Positions 44,966 through 51,475 of a stretch of DNA of 51,475 nt are shown one piece after another (within the stretch, counting starts at the first letter, position 1; each line of letters starts with the position of its first letter). The stretch covers positions 1-51,475 of the forward strand of contig DATJSI010000135.1 in assembly GCA_035504215.1 (NCBI GenBank), written 5' to 3'. Source of the stretch: Mycobacteriales bacterium. Lineage in GTDB: Bacteria; Actinomycetota; Actinomycetes; JAFAQI01. The notes beneath the pieces were generated by a model. It searched no databases. It was not told the origin of the DNA and saw nothing but the letters and a program-made list of their open reading frames with translations. The position numbers were made by a program, and so were the translations under genes.

Positions 44966-46366
44966 ATGGAATCGATGACGGCCGAACCGCTTGAACCGCA
45001 AGCATTCCTCGGCCTGGAGCTCGAAGAGCGCCAGGCGCTTCGTCGTGTCCCGGGCATCTCGACCGAGCTCGCAGACGTCACCGAGGTCGAGTACCGCCAG
45101 CTGCGACTCGAGCGGGTCGTCCTGGTCGGCGTGTGGACCGAAGGCACGCTGCAGGTGGCTGAGGCTTCGATGGCCGAGCTCGCGGCGCTCGCCGAGACGG
45201 CCGGCTCGCTGGTGCTCGAGGGAGTGATCCAGCGTCGCGACACCCCCGATGCCGCCACTTTCATCGGCTCGGGCAAGGCGAGCGAGCTGCGCGAGATCGT
45301 GCTCTCGACCGGCGCCGACACCGTCGTCTGCGACGGCGAGCTCACGCCGAGCCAGCTGCGCCGGCTGGAGGACGTGGTCAAGGTGAAGGTGGTCGACCGG
45401 ACCGCGCTGATCCTCGACATCTTCGCCCAGCACGCCCGCAGCAAGGAGGGCAAGGCGCAGGTCGAGCTGGCCCAGCTCGAGTACATGCTTCCGCGGCTGC
45501 GCGGCTGGGGCGAGTCGCTGTCCCGGCAGGCCGGCGGCCGGGTCGCCGGCGGCGGCGGGATCGGCACCCGCGGACCCGGTGAGACCAAGATCGAGACCGA
45601 CCGGCGGCGGATCCGGGCGCGCACCGCGAAGCTGCGCCGGGAGATCGCCGGGATGAAGACCGCGCGCGAGGTCAAGCGACAGGAGCGCCGGCGGCGCTCG
45701 GTGCCGTCGGTCGTGATCGCCGGCTACACGAATGCCGGCAAGTCCTCGTTGCTCAACCGGCTCACCGATGCCGGCGTGCTGGTCGAGAACGCGCTGTTCG
45801 CGACACTCGACCCGACGGTGCGCCGGGCCGAGACGCCGGACGGTCGGCTGTACACGCTGGCCGACACGGTCGGCTTCGTGCGCCATCTGCCGCATCAGCT
45901 GGTGGAGGCGTTCCGCTCGACCCTCGAGGAGGTCGGCGAAGCCGACCTGATCCTGCACGTCGTCGACGGGTCGGACGTCGACCCGATTGCCCAGCTGGCT
46001 GCGGTCCGTGAGGTGTTCGCCGACATCGACGCCCTCGGCGTGCCCGAACTTGTGGTGGTCAACAAGGCCGATGCCGCCGACCCGCACGTGATCGAGCGCG
46101 TGCTGCGTGCCGAGCCGGCCGCGTGTGTGGTCTCGGCAGTGACGGGGAAAGGCCTGGACCGGCTGCGTGAGCGGCTCGGCGAGCGGCTGCCGCGCCCGGA
46201 CGTGCCGGTCACGCTGCTCGTGCCGTATGACCACGGTGAGGTCGTTTCCCGCGTGCATGAGCACGGAGAGGTCAAGGCGGTCTCCCACACGGCCGAAGGG
46301 ACCCACATGGAGGCGCGGTTGCCGGCCTGGCTGGCCGGAGAAGTCTCGGCGTACACGCTGCAGTGA
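44966..46366 (+). CDS. hflX: GTPase HflX
   Basis: HflX is a ribosome-associated GTPase that splits stalled ribosomes under stress. The N-terminal HflX domain contains DAATFIGSGKASELRE and QVELAQLEYMLPRLRGWG, then GIGTRGPGETKIETDRRRI. The G domain has GYTNAGKSSLLNRLT (G1), DTVGFVRHLP (G3) and VVNKADA (G4). The length is 466. Its stop overlaps the GTG of the CAP-like gene, which implies coupled translation of a cytosolic GTPase and a secreted protein. Confidence 0.94.
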   Translation: MESMTAEPLEPQAFLGLELEERQALRRVPGISTELADVTEVEYRQLRLERVVLVGVWTEGTLQVAEASMAELAALAETAGSLVLEGVIQRRDTPDAATFIGSGKASELREIVLSTGADTVVCDGELTPSQLRRLEDVVKVKVVDRTALILDIFAQHARSKEGKAQVELAQLEYMLPRLRGWGESLSRQAGGRVAGGGGIGTRGPGETKIETDRRRIRARTAKLRREIAGMKTAREVKRQERRRRSVPSVVIAGYTNAGKSSLLNRLTDAGVLVENALFATLDPTVRRAETPDGRLYTLADTVGFVRHLPHQLVEAFRSTLEEVGEADLILHVVDGSDVDPIAQLAAVREVFADIDALGVPELVVVNKADAADPHVIERVLRAEPAACVVSAVTGKGLDRLRERLGERLPRPDVPVTLLVPYDHGEVVSRVHEHGEVKAVSHTAEGTHMEARLPAWLAGEVSAYTLQ

Positions 46367-47427
46367 GAGCCCTCGCCGGGGGGCGGATCGCGACCGGAGC
46401 GTGCCTGCTCGGCGCCGCTGTCGTGCTGGGCGTCGCGCTCGCTGCGCCGGGGGCGCTCGCCGCTGCGCACCTTCGCTCGGCCGGCAAGCCCAATCCGGTC
46501 GCCGACCCGGCGCACAACGCGACTCCGAGCTCGGCGTTCTGGTCGGCCTGCTACGGCATGGGTACCTCGGTCGCCGCCAACCGGGCGTGCGACAAGCCCG
46601 CGTTGGTCGACTTCGACAAGGTGCGCAAGAGCGAGGGCCTCGGCAAGCTGACCTTGCCCGGGGACTTCAACGAGCTTTCGGTGCGCGCGCAGCTACTGGC
46701 GATCACCGACATCGAACGCGTCGACCGGCACCGCCGTCCGGTGCTCGGCCTGTCCAAACCGCTGGACACCCTCGCCAGGCAAGGCGCGAAGGCCGACCGC
46801 GACCCCTACTTCCCGAGCCACGGGTTCTCCTCCGGCGGGTCGAACTGGGCCGGTGCGGGCAACTCCGCGCTTCTCGACGACTTCTTCTGGATGTACGACG
46901 ACGGACCGAACTCCGGCAACGAGGACTGTCAGCACAAGGGCGACCCCGGTTGCTGGGGGCACCGGCACAACATCATCAACGCGTACTCGCCTCGGCTGGT
47001 GATGGGTGCGGCGGTTGCCTATAAGACGGGAACCGGTACGTCGATGACCGAGGAGTTCCTCGGCGGCGACACCGCGCACAAGGTCAACGTCAAGCCGACC
47101 TGGGCGACCATCGCGGCGACCTTCCCGCTGGCGGTGACCGTTTCGAGCAGCTCGAGCTCAGTGGCGGCGGGCAAGGCGGTCACGATCACCGGCCGGGTGA
47201 CGCACAAGGTCGCCCGCATCGGCGCCGGCCATCAGCGGGTAGCTCTCGAACGGCGGATCGGTGCGGGTTCCTGGTCCACGATGGTCAAGGCGAGCACCGG
47301 CCGGCACGGCGTGGTCCACCTCGCCCTGCATCCGGCCAAGACCGCGGCGTACCGGGTCGTTGCGCTCGGCGCGCACGGCCACCATCTCGCCACGAGTGCG
47401 CCCGTGACGGTGACGGTCAGCGGCTGA
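46363..47427 (+). CDS. Secreted CAP-like protein with C-terminal Ig-like region
   Basis: A 354-residue exported protein. Residues 1-35 are a signal peptide (LLGAAVVLGVALAAPGALAAA). Residues about 55-235 resemble a CAP/SCP domain: ITDIERVDRHRRPVLGLS recalls the NxxR-x(8)-PL pattern, and GCWGHRHNIINAYSP (residues 196-210) is the CAP box, with His residues for a cavity. Residues about 250-354 look like a bacterial Ig-like beta domain (VSSSSSSVAAGKAVTITGRV...). CAP proteins have varied or unknown extracellular roles. GTG 46363 overlaps the hflX stop. The gene ends 4 bp from the end of lexA. Confidence 0.72.
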   Translation: MRALAGGRIATGACLLGAAVVLGVALAAPGALAAAHLRSAGKPNPVADPAHNATPSSAFWSACYGMGTSVAANRACDKPALVDFDKVRKSEGLGKLTLPGDFNELSVRAQLLAITDIERVDRHRRPVLGLSKPLDTLARQGAKADRDPYFPSHGFSSGGSNWAGAGNSALLDDFFWMYDDGPNSGNEDCQHKGDPGCWGHRHNIINAYSPRLVMGAAVAYKTGTGTSMTEEFLGGDTAHKVNVKPTWATIAATFPLAVTVSSSSSSVAAGKAVTITGRVTHKVARIGAGHQRVALERRIGAGSWSTMVKASTGRHGVVHLALHPAKTAAYRVVALGAHGHHLATSAPVTVTVSG

Positions 47428-47438
47428 GCGCTCAGCCG
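47421..47438. terminator. 18-bp perfect palindrome holding both convergent stop codons
   Basis: CGGCTGAGCGCTCAGCCG is fully self-complementary. It contains the TGA of the CAP-like gene (47425-47427) and the TGA of lexA on the other strand (47432-47434). As RNA it gives a 7-bp stem with a 4-nt loop in either direction. There is no T-run, so termination is only a proposal. Confidence 0.5.
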
Positions 47439-48181
47439 ATCCGGCGCAGTACGGCGGTGACGCGGCCGAGAATCGTGGCCTGGTCGCCCGCAATCGGGGA
47501 GTGGTCCGGGTTCGCGGGCAGCAGCCACACGTGGCCGTCCTTGCGGCTGAAGGTCTTCACGGTCGCTTCGTTGTCCAGCAGGGCGGCGACGATCTGCCCG
47601 GGCTCGGCATCCTGCTGGCGGCTCACGACCACCCAGTCGCCGTCGGTGATCGCCGCGTCGATCATCGACTCGCCGATCACCCGGAGCAGGAACAGCTCGC
47701 CGTCGCCGACGATCTGTCGGGGAAGTGCGAAGACGTCCTCGATCGCGTGTTCGGCGAGGATCGGGCCGCCGGCCGCGATCTGCCCGACGACGGGGACGTA
47801 GGCGGGCGTCGGCCGGTCGTCGCCCTCACCGGTGACGTCGTCCGGCTCGGCCGCCGGGATCTTCACCTCGACCGCTCGCGGGCGGTTGGCGTCACGGCGC
47901 AGGAAGCCCTTGCGCTCGAGTGAGCTCAGCTGGTGGGCGACGCTCGAGGTCGAGGTGAGTCCCACCGCTTCGCCGATCTCGCGCATCGAGGGCGGATACC
48001 CACGGCGCAGCACGGAGTCCCGGATCACCTCGAGCACCTTGCGCTGGCGCGGTGTGAGCCCGGCCGCGTCCGGCGGGCCGTCGGGGATCTCGCGGACGTT
48101 CTTGGGGGCGGCCTTGGCGGTCGTCTTCACGGGGGTCTTGGCCCGCTGGCGTCCGGCCGGTGGCTCGCTGGCGTTGGTCAT
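47432..48181 (-). CDS. lexA: SOS repressor LexA
   Basis: LexA represses DNA-damage genes until RecA-stimulated self-cleavage. The winged HTH is at about residues 40-105 ([44 protein letters not shown]). The cleavage site is Ala137-Gly138 in VGQIAAGGP, with the catalytic dyad Ser172 (IGESMID) and Lys209 (ATVKTF). The N-terminal 38 residues are a basic low-complexity extension common in actinobacteria. ATG 48181 is the best start. An SOS box lies 32 bp upstream, so the gene is autoregulated. The LysM gene is divergent. Confidence 0.96.
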   Translation of the reverse strand: MTNASEPPAGRQRAKTPVKTTAKAAPKNVREIPDGPPDAAGLTPRQRKVLEVIRDSVLRRGYPPSMREIGEAVGLTSTSSVAHQLSSLERKGFLRRDANRPRAVEVKIPAAEPDDVTGEGDDRPTPAYVPVVGQIAAGGPILAEHAIEDVFALPRQIVGDGELFLLRVIGESMIDAAITDGDWVVVSRQQDAEPGQIVAALLDNEATVKTFSRKDGHVWLLPANPDHSPIAGDQATILGRVTAVLRRIG

Positions 48182-48212
48182 GCCCGCACGGTAGCGAGGC
48201 GACCGGCCGGAT

Positions 48213-48228
48213 TCAAACACCTGTTCGA
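48213..48228. promoter_or_regulatory. SOS box near the lexA start
   Basis: TCAAACACCTGTTCGA matches TCGAAC-N4-GTTCGA with one mismatch. It is placed to control lexA and possibly the divergent gene. Confidence 0.8.
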
Positions 48229-48258
48229 ACGTGTCGTGATTGTGTCGGCCGGCCGTGT

Positions 48259-48264
48259 TATAAC
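48259..48264 (+). promoter_or_regulatory. -10 element for the LysM gene
   Basis: TATAAC lies between the two SOS boxes. A clear -35 is not seen at 17 nt. Confidence 0.4.
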
Positions 48265-48280
48265 TCGTACAGGCGTTCGA

Positions 48281-48296
48281 TCGAACGTGTATTCGA
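48281..48296. promoter_or_regulatory. Second SOS box, upstream of the LysM gene
   Basis: TCGAACGTGTATTCGA has one mismatch to the LexA consensus and ends 13 bp before the ATG at 48310. Bound LexA would block the promoter or early transcription. Confidence 0.7.
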
Positions 48297-48309
48297 TCTG
48301 GAGGTTGTG

Positions 48310-48630
48310 ATGACGACGACGCGGGCCACTCGTTCGTCCCTGCGGCTCACCCGTCGTGGTCGGGTCGTCGCGGTGCTGGTCGTGATGCTGTCCACGGTCG
48401 TGGGCGGTTTCGGCCTGGGCCGTTCGACCAGCCTGGCCGCCGGGCGCGCGCACGCACCGGTGCGGCACACCGTCGTGGTGGAGCCGGGAGAGACCTTGTG
48501 GGCGGTCGCGCTTCGGGTGGCGCCGCACGAGGATCCCCGCTTGGCCGTGGCCGATCTCGAGCGCGCGAACCACCTGGCGAGCGCCGAGGTCGCGCCGGGG
48601 CAGGAGCTGGTCGTGCCGGCCGGCGGGTAG
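48310..48630 (+). CDS. LysM-domain SOS protein (YneA/Rv2719c-type division inhibitor candidate)
   Basis: A 106-residue protein with one N-terminal membrane segment (about residues 19-40, [19 protein letters not shown]) and a LysM-like domain outside ([38 protein letters not shown] ... [13 protein letters not shown]). Small membrane-LysM proteins divergent from lexA, such as YneA in Bacillus and Rv2719c in M. tuberculosis, delay cell division after DNA damage. Context and the SOS box support the same role here. GGAGG at 48300-48304 lies 5 nt before the ATG. Confidence 0.8.
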   Translation: MTTTRATRSSLRLTRRGRVVAVLVVMLSTVVGGFGLGRSTSLAAGRAHAPVRHTVVVEPGETLWAVALRVAPHEDPRLAVADLERANHLASAEVAPGQELVVPAGG

Positions 48631-48698
48631 TCCACCGACACGCGCAAGAAACTTCGCCGGAAGTGCTTGCGTCGCGGTCCGGCCGGGTCTAGCGTCGC

Positions 48699-48714
48699 GC
48701 CCTACATCTTGTGT
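48699..48714. promoter_or_regulatory. NrdR box 1
   Basis: GCCCTACATCTTGTGT agrees with 12 of 16 positions of the NrdR consensus acaCwAtATaTwGtgt. It lies upstream of nrdR and 31 bp before a second, weaker site. Confidence 0.6.
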
Positions 48715-48729
48715 TACACCGATGTAGTT

Positions 48730-48745
48730 TCCCCACAGGTTGTGC
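48730..48745. promoter_or_regulatory. NrdR box 2
   Basis: TCCCCACAGGTTGTGC keeps about 9 of 16 consensus positions. Its start is exactly 31 bp after box 1, the three-helical-turn spacing usual for paired NrdR boxes. Confidence 0.45.
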
Positions 48746-48817
48746 CACACCCGGTCCACAGGGCATGCCGGGGTGTGGATGAACGGCACCGGACGCGGAA
48801 GGGAGGCACCGAAGCGG

Positions 48818-49378
48818 ATGCATTGTCCGTTCTGTCGCTTTCCCGACTCCCGCGTGGTCGACTCCCGCGAGACCGAGGACGGCGCGGCGATCCGCCGCCG
48901 GCGGGCCTGCCCCGAGTGCGGCCGGCGGTTCACCACGGTGGAGACCGCCAGCCTGTCGGTGGTCAAGCGCTCCGGCGCCTGCGAGCCGTTCAGCCGGGCG
49001 AAGGTGATCGACGGTGTACGCAAGGCCTGCTCCGGCCGACCGGTGGACGAGGACGCCCTCGCCCTGCTCGGCCACCAGGTCGAGGAGACGATCCGCGCTG
49101 GCGGGCTCGCCGAGGTCCCGGCCCACGAGGTCGGCCTGGCCATTCTCGAGCCGCTGTCCCGGCTCGACGAGGTGGCCTACCTGCGGTTCGCGAGCGTCTA
49201 CCGCAACTTCACCTCCCTCGATGACTTCGTGATCGAGGTGGCCGCGATCCGCGAGCAGGGCCGCCCCGATCCCGCCGCCGACCCGGCTCCCGAATCGACC
49301 CCTGAATCGGCCCGTGAATCGACCCCTGAATCCACCCTCGCGCCGGGAGTGCATCCGGCCGCCGAAGCGTTGAACTAA
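48818..49378 (+). CDS. nrdR: Transcriptional repressor NrdR
   Basis: NrdR represses ribonucleotide reductase genes in response to ATP/dATP bound to its ATP-cone. The zinc ribbon has Cys3, Cys6, Cys31 and Cys34 ([14 protein letters not shown]), and the ATP-cone follows (about residues 47-137, [24 protein letters not shown]). ATG 48818 is the family start. The protein is 186 residues, against about 150 usual, because of a C-terminal tail with imperfect PEST repeats coded by 12-bp repeats (about 49282-49340). It is 20 bp before nrdJ. Confidence 0.93.
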   Translation: MHCPFCRFPDSRVVDSRETEDGAAIRRRRACPECGRRFTTVETASLSVVKRSGACEPFSRAKVIDGVRKACSGRPVDEDALALLGHQVEETIRAGGLAEVPAHEVGLAILEPLSRLDEVAYLRFASVYRNFTSLDDFVIEVAAIREQGRPDPAADPAPESTPESARESTPESTLAPGVHPAAEALN

Positions 49379-49398
49379 CAGCAGCCGAAAGGACTTCG

Positions 49399-51475
49399 AT
49401 GACCGAGACGACGAGCGGCCGGACGCACGCCGAGGCCACGACCGGGGCCGGCACCGGCCGCGGCCGACTGCGGCTGGAGCGCGTCTACACGACCCCCGGC
49501 GCGCACCCGTACGACGAGGTGAGCTGGGAGCGCCGCGACGTTGTGATGACCAACTGGCGCGACGGCTCGATCAACTTCGAGCAGCGCGGGGTGGAGTTCC
49601 CCGACTTCTGGTCGGTCAACGCGGCCAACATCGTCACCACCAAGTACTTCCGCGGCGCGGTGGGCACCGACGCGCGCGAGTCGAGCCTTCGCCAGCTGAT
49701 CGACCGGGTCGTGCAGACCTACCGGCGGGCCGGTGAGGAGCACGGCTACTTCGCCACGCCCGAGGATGCCGAGATCTTCGACCACGAGCTGACGTACATG
49801 CTGTTGCACCAGGTCTTCAGCTTCAACTCACCGGTCTGGTTCAACGTCGGAACCAAGTCCCCGCAACAGGTGTCGGCGTGCCAACCGTACGACGCACTGG
49901 TCAGCACACCGGCAGGCCTGATGCCGATCGGCAAGCTGGTCGAGGAGAACGCCGTCGGCACAAAGGTCTACGACTCGGAGGGGGTCACCCGCGTGACGGC
50001 CGCCAAGCACAATGGCCGCAAGCGCGTTGTTCGGGTCGAGACGAAGGCCGGCCAGCAGCTTGACGTGACTGCGGACCACCTGGTGTGGCGGTCGAGCGGT
50101 GACCGGATCGGGAGCTTCGTTCCCGCGGGCGAGTTGCGCATCGGCGACACCGTCGAGTGGCACCGCACCTATGCCTACGGCGAGGCAGAAATCTCGATCC
50201 GCGAGATCGCCGAAGCGGCGTTGGCCGGATGGCTACAGAGCGATGGCTTCGTCGGGCAGTACACCGGGACCAATCGGTCGCTGACCATCGAAGCGATGAC
50301 GGTGACCGCCGCTGAGCTCGAGTGGGTCACCCGCCAGCTCGACGTCGTGTTCCCCGACGTGCATCGCCACGAGCGAGGAGTGGTCACTGAGGACACATCG
50401 CTCGACTGCCGGCGGACCCGCCTCTACGGGAACGGTCTCGCGGAGTTCGTCGAGGGTTGGGGATTGCGCGCTCGCGGGACCGAGATGACCGTTCCGGAGC
50501 GGCTGTTCGCGGCACCGCTGCCCGTCGTCACCGCGTACCTGCGGAGCCTGTTCCAGGCCGAGGGTTACGTGAGCCGTCGAGAGAGCTCAACACTGGTCGG
50601 CCTGGACATGATCGGCGAAGATCTGATTCGCGGAGTGCAGGCGTTGCTGGCTCGGTTCGGCATCTTTGCTCGGGTCGGACGCAAGACTGAGAAGCGCTCG
50701 AACCGTCATGACACGTGGGGCATTCGGATCCAGAACGACGGTGACCGGCAGATCTTCGCCGAGGAAATCGGCTTCATCGATCCGGTCAAAGCTGCGAAGC
50801 TCGAAGCTTCCTTCGACGTTGCGGGTCGCCCGGCGCGCGGAACGAAGCGACTTCAGATCGCATCGATCGTCGATCGCGGAGAGCTGGATGTCTACGACAT
50901 TCAGACCGAGTCCGGGGAGTACCTCTCGGCAGGCCTGCGCGTGCACAACTGTTTCATCCTTGCCGTCGACGACACGATGGACTCGATCCTGAACTGGTAT
51001 CGAGAAGAGGGCTTGATCTTCAAGGGCGGCTCCGGCGCGGGCCTGAACCTGTCACGGATCCGGTCGTCAAAGGAGCTGCTGTCCTCCGGCGGGACCGCGA
51101 GCGGGCCGGTCAGCTTCATGCGCGGCGCCGACGCCTCGGCCGGCACGATCAAGTCCGGCGGCGCGACCCGGCGCGCGGCGAAGATGGTCATCCTCGACGT
51201 CGACCACCCCGACATCGAGGAATTCGTGCAGACCAAGGCGCGCGAAGAGGACAAGATCCGTGCGCTGCGTGACGCCGGGTTCGACATGGACCTCGGCGGC
51301 CAGGACATCGTCTCGGTGCAGTACCAGAACGCCAACAACTCGGTGCGGGTCAACGACGAGTTCATGCGCGCGGTCGAGGAGGGTCGCGAGTTCGGGCTGC
51401 GTGCCCGGCACAGCGGTGAGGTCGTCGAGACCGTCGAGGCCAAGAACCTGTTCGCCTCGATCGCGAAGGCGGCCT
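49399..51475 (+). CDS. nrdJ: Vitamin B12-dependent ribonucleotide reductase NrdJ, intein-containing, cut by the window edge
   Basis: NrdJ is the class II, adenosylcobalamin-dependent ribonucleotide reductase, making dNTPs with or without oxygen. AAAGGA (49388-49393) supports the ATG. The N-extein (160 residues) has DEVSWERRDVVMTNWRDG, FWSVNAANIVTTKYFRG and FNSPVWFNVGTKSPQQVSA. After the intein the C-extein resumes CFILAVDDTMDSILNWYREEG, IFKGGSGAGLNLSRIRSS and AKMVILDVDHPDIEEFV; then the window ends. The frame is open throughout. It is co-transcribed with nrdR and probably repressed by it. Confidence 0.95.
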   Translation, partial: MTETTSGRTHAEATTGAGTGRGRLRLERVYTTPGAHPYDEVSWERRDVVMTNWRDGSINFEQRGVEFPDFWSVNAANIVTTKYFRGAVGTDARESSLRQLIDRVVQTYRRAGEEHGYFATPEDAEIFDHELTYMLLHQVFSFNSPVWFNVGTKSPQQVSACQPYDALVSTPAGLMPIGKLVEENAVGTKVYDSEGVTRVTAAKHNGRKRVVRVETKAGQQLDVTADHLVWRSSGDRIGSFVPAGELRIGDTVEWHRTYAYGEAEISIREIAEAALAGWLQSDGFVGQYTGTNRSLTIEAMTVTAAELEWVTRQLDVVFPDVHRHERGVVTEDTSLDCRRTRLYGNGLAEFVEGWGLRARGTEMTVPERLFAAPLPVVTAYLRSLFQAEGYVSRRESSTLVGLDMIGEDLIRGVQALLARFGIFARVGRKTEKRSNRHDTWGIRIQNDGDRQIFAEEIGFIDPVKAAKLEASFDVAGRPARGTKRLQIASIVDRGELDVYDIQTESGEYLSAGLRVHNCFILAVDDTMDSILNWYREEGLIFKGGSGAGLNLSRIRSSKELLSSGGTASGPVSFMRGADASAGTIKSGGATRRAAKMVILDVDHPDIEEFVQTKAREEDKIRALRDAGFDMDLGGQDIVSVQYQNANNSVRVNDEFMRAVEEGREFGLRARHSGEVVETVEAKNLFASIAKAA
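49879..50949 (+). other. Intein with LAGLIDADG homing endonuclease inside NrdJ
   Basis: The 357-residue intein begins at Cys1 (CQPYDALVSTPAG) and ends with His356-Asn357 (LRVHN); the +1 extein residue is Cys. Block B is TADH at residues 64-67, and block F is VYDIQTESGEYLSAGL. Two dodecapeptide motifs, AALAGWLQSDG (about 113-123) and AYLRSLFQAEG (about 219-229), mark a DOD-type endonuclease with acidic residues Asp122 and Glu228. All splicing residues seem intact. Excision rejoins SA-CFILAVDD. By eye the DNA is slightly less GC-rich than the exteins. Confidence 0.93.

Overview
This is a high-GC actinobacterial (Actinomycetota) chromosome segment. GTG and TTG starts are common, and many genes have a TAnnnT -10 motif 5-7 nt before the start codon (leaderless mRNAs). 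The gene order is one known from mycobacteria and relatives: truB-ribF-rpsO-pnp-M16 peptidase-dapB, thyX-dapA-rnj-ftsK, pgsA-cinA-clgR, recA-recX, miaB-miaA-dapF-hflX, lexA-LysM-nrdR-nrdJ. It parallels roughly Rv2793c to Rv2718c of Mycobacterium tuberculosis. The presence of nrdJ, thyX and an EAL protein fits a soil or plant-associated actinobacterium, perhaps Frankiales-like; the genus cannot be fixed from this sequence.

Layout. 1-6572: translation and RNA genes (truB, ribF, rpsO, pnp), an M16 peptidase and dapB. 6534-10215: accessory genes (class V aminotransferase, GNAT, pentapeptide/DinB protein, holin-like membrane protein, VOC protein). 10216-15143: the clearest accessory island. It has a 529-bp structured, gene-free leader, a secreted GH26-like glycosidase with four fibronectin III repeats, and a decayed IS1380-family element whose end supplies the glycosidase stop codon. 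15145-26411: housekeeping genes (zincin, rsgA, thyX, dapA, RNase J, ftsK, RodZ-like HTH protein, rimO, pgsA, pncC, ClgR-like regulator). 26413-32188: a TetR regulator convergent with an lhr-nei DNA-repair pair. 32244-35628: DUF3046, M20 peptidase, recA-recX. 35850-40829: CPBP protease, two VOC proteins, two methyltransferases, a YedY/YedZ-like pair and a YjbR-like protein. 40833-47427: miaB-miaA, an EAL phosphodiesterase, dapF, hflX and a secreted CAP-like protein. 47432-51475: lexA, a divergent LysM SOS gene, nrdR and nrdJ, the last interrupted by a 357-residue intein and cut by the window edge.

Connections. LexA probably controls recA-recX, itself and the LysM protein: three SOS boxes are visible. 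NrdR probably controls nrdR-nrdJ through paired boxes 31 bp apart. dapA, dapB and dapF serve the diaminopimelate/lysine pathway. rpsO, pnp and rnj serve RNA decay. miaA and miaB make ms2i6A37 in tRNA; rimO modifies ribosomal protein S12.

The most notable items are the NrdJ intein placed at a probable redox cysteine, the IS1380 remnant joined to the glycosidase gene, the 31-bp tandem repeats and large hairpin before recA, the orphan holin-like gene, a palindrome holding two convergent stop codons, and the widespread leaderless start architecture. No clearly new multi-gene defence or biosynthetic system was found.
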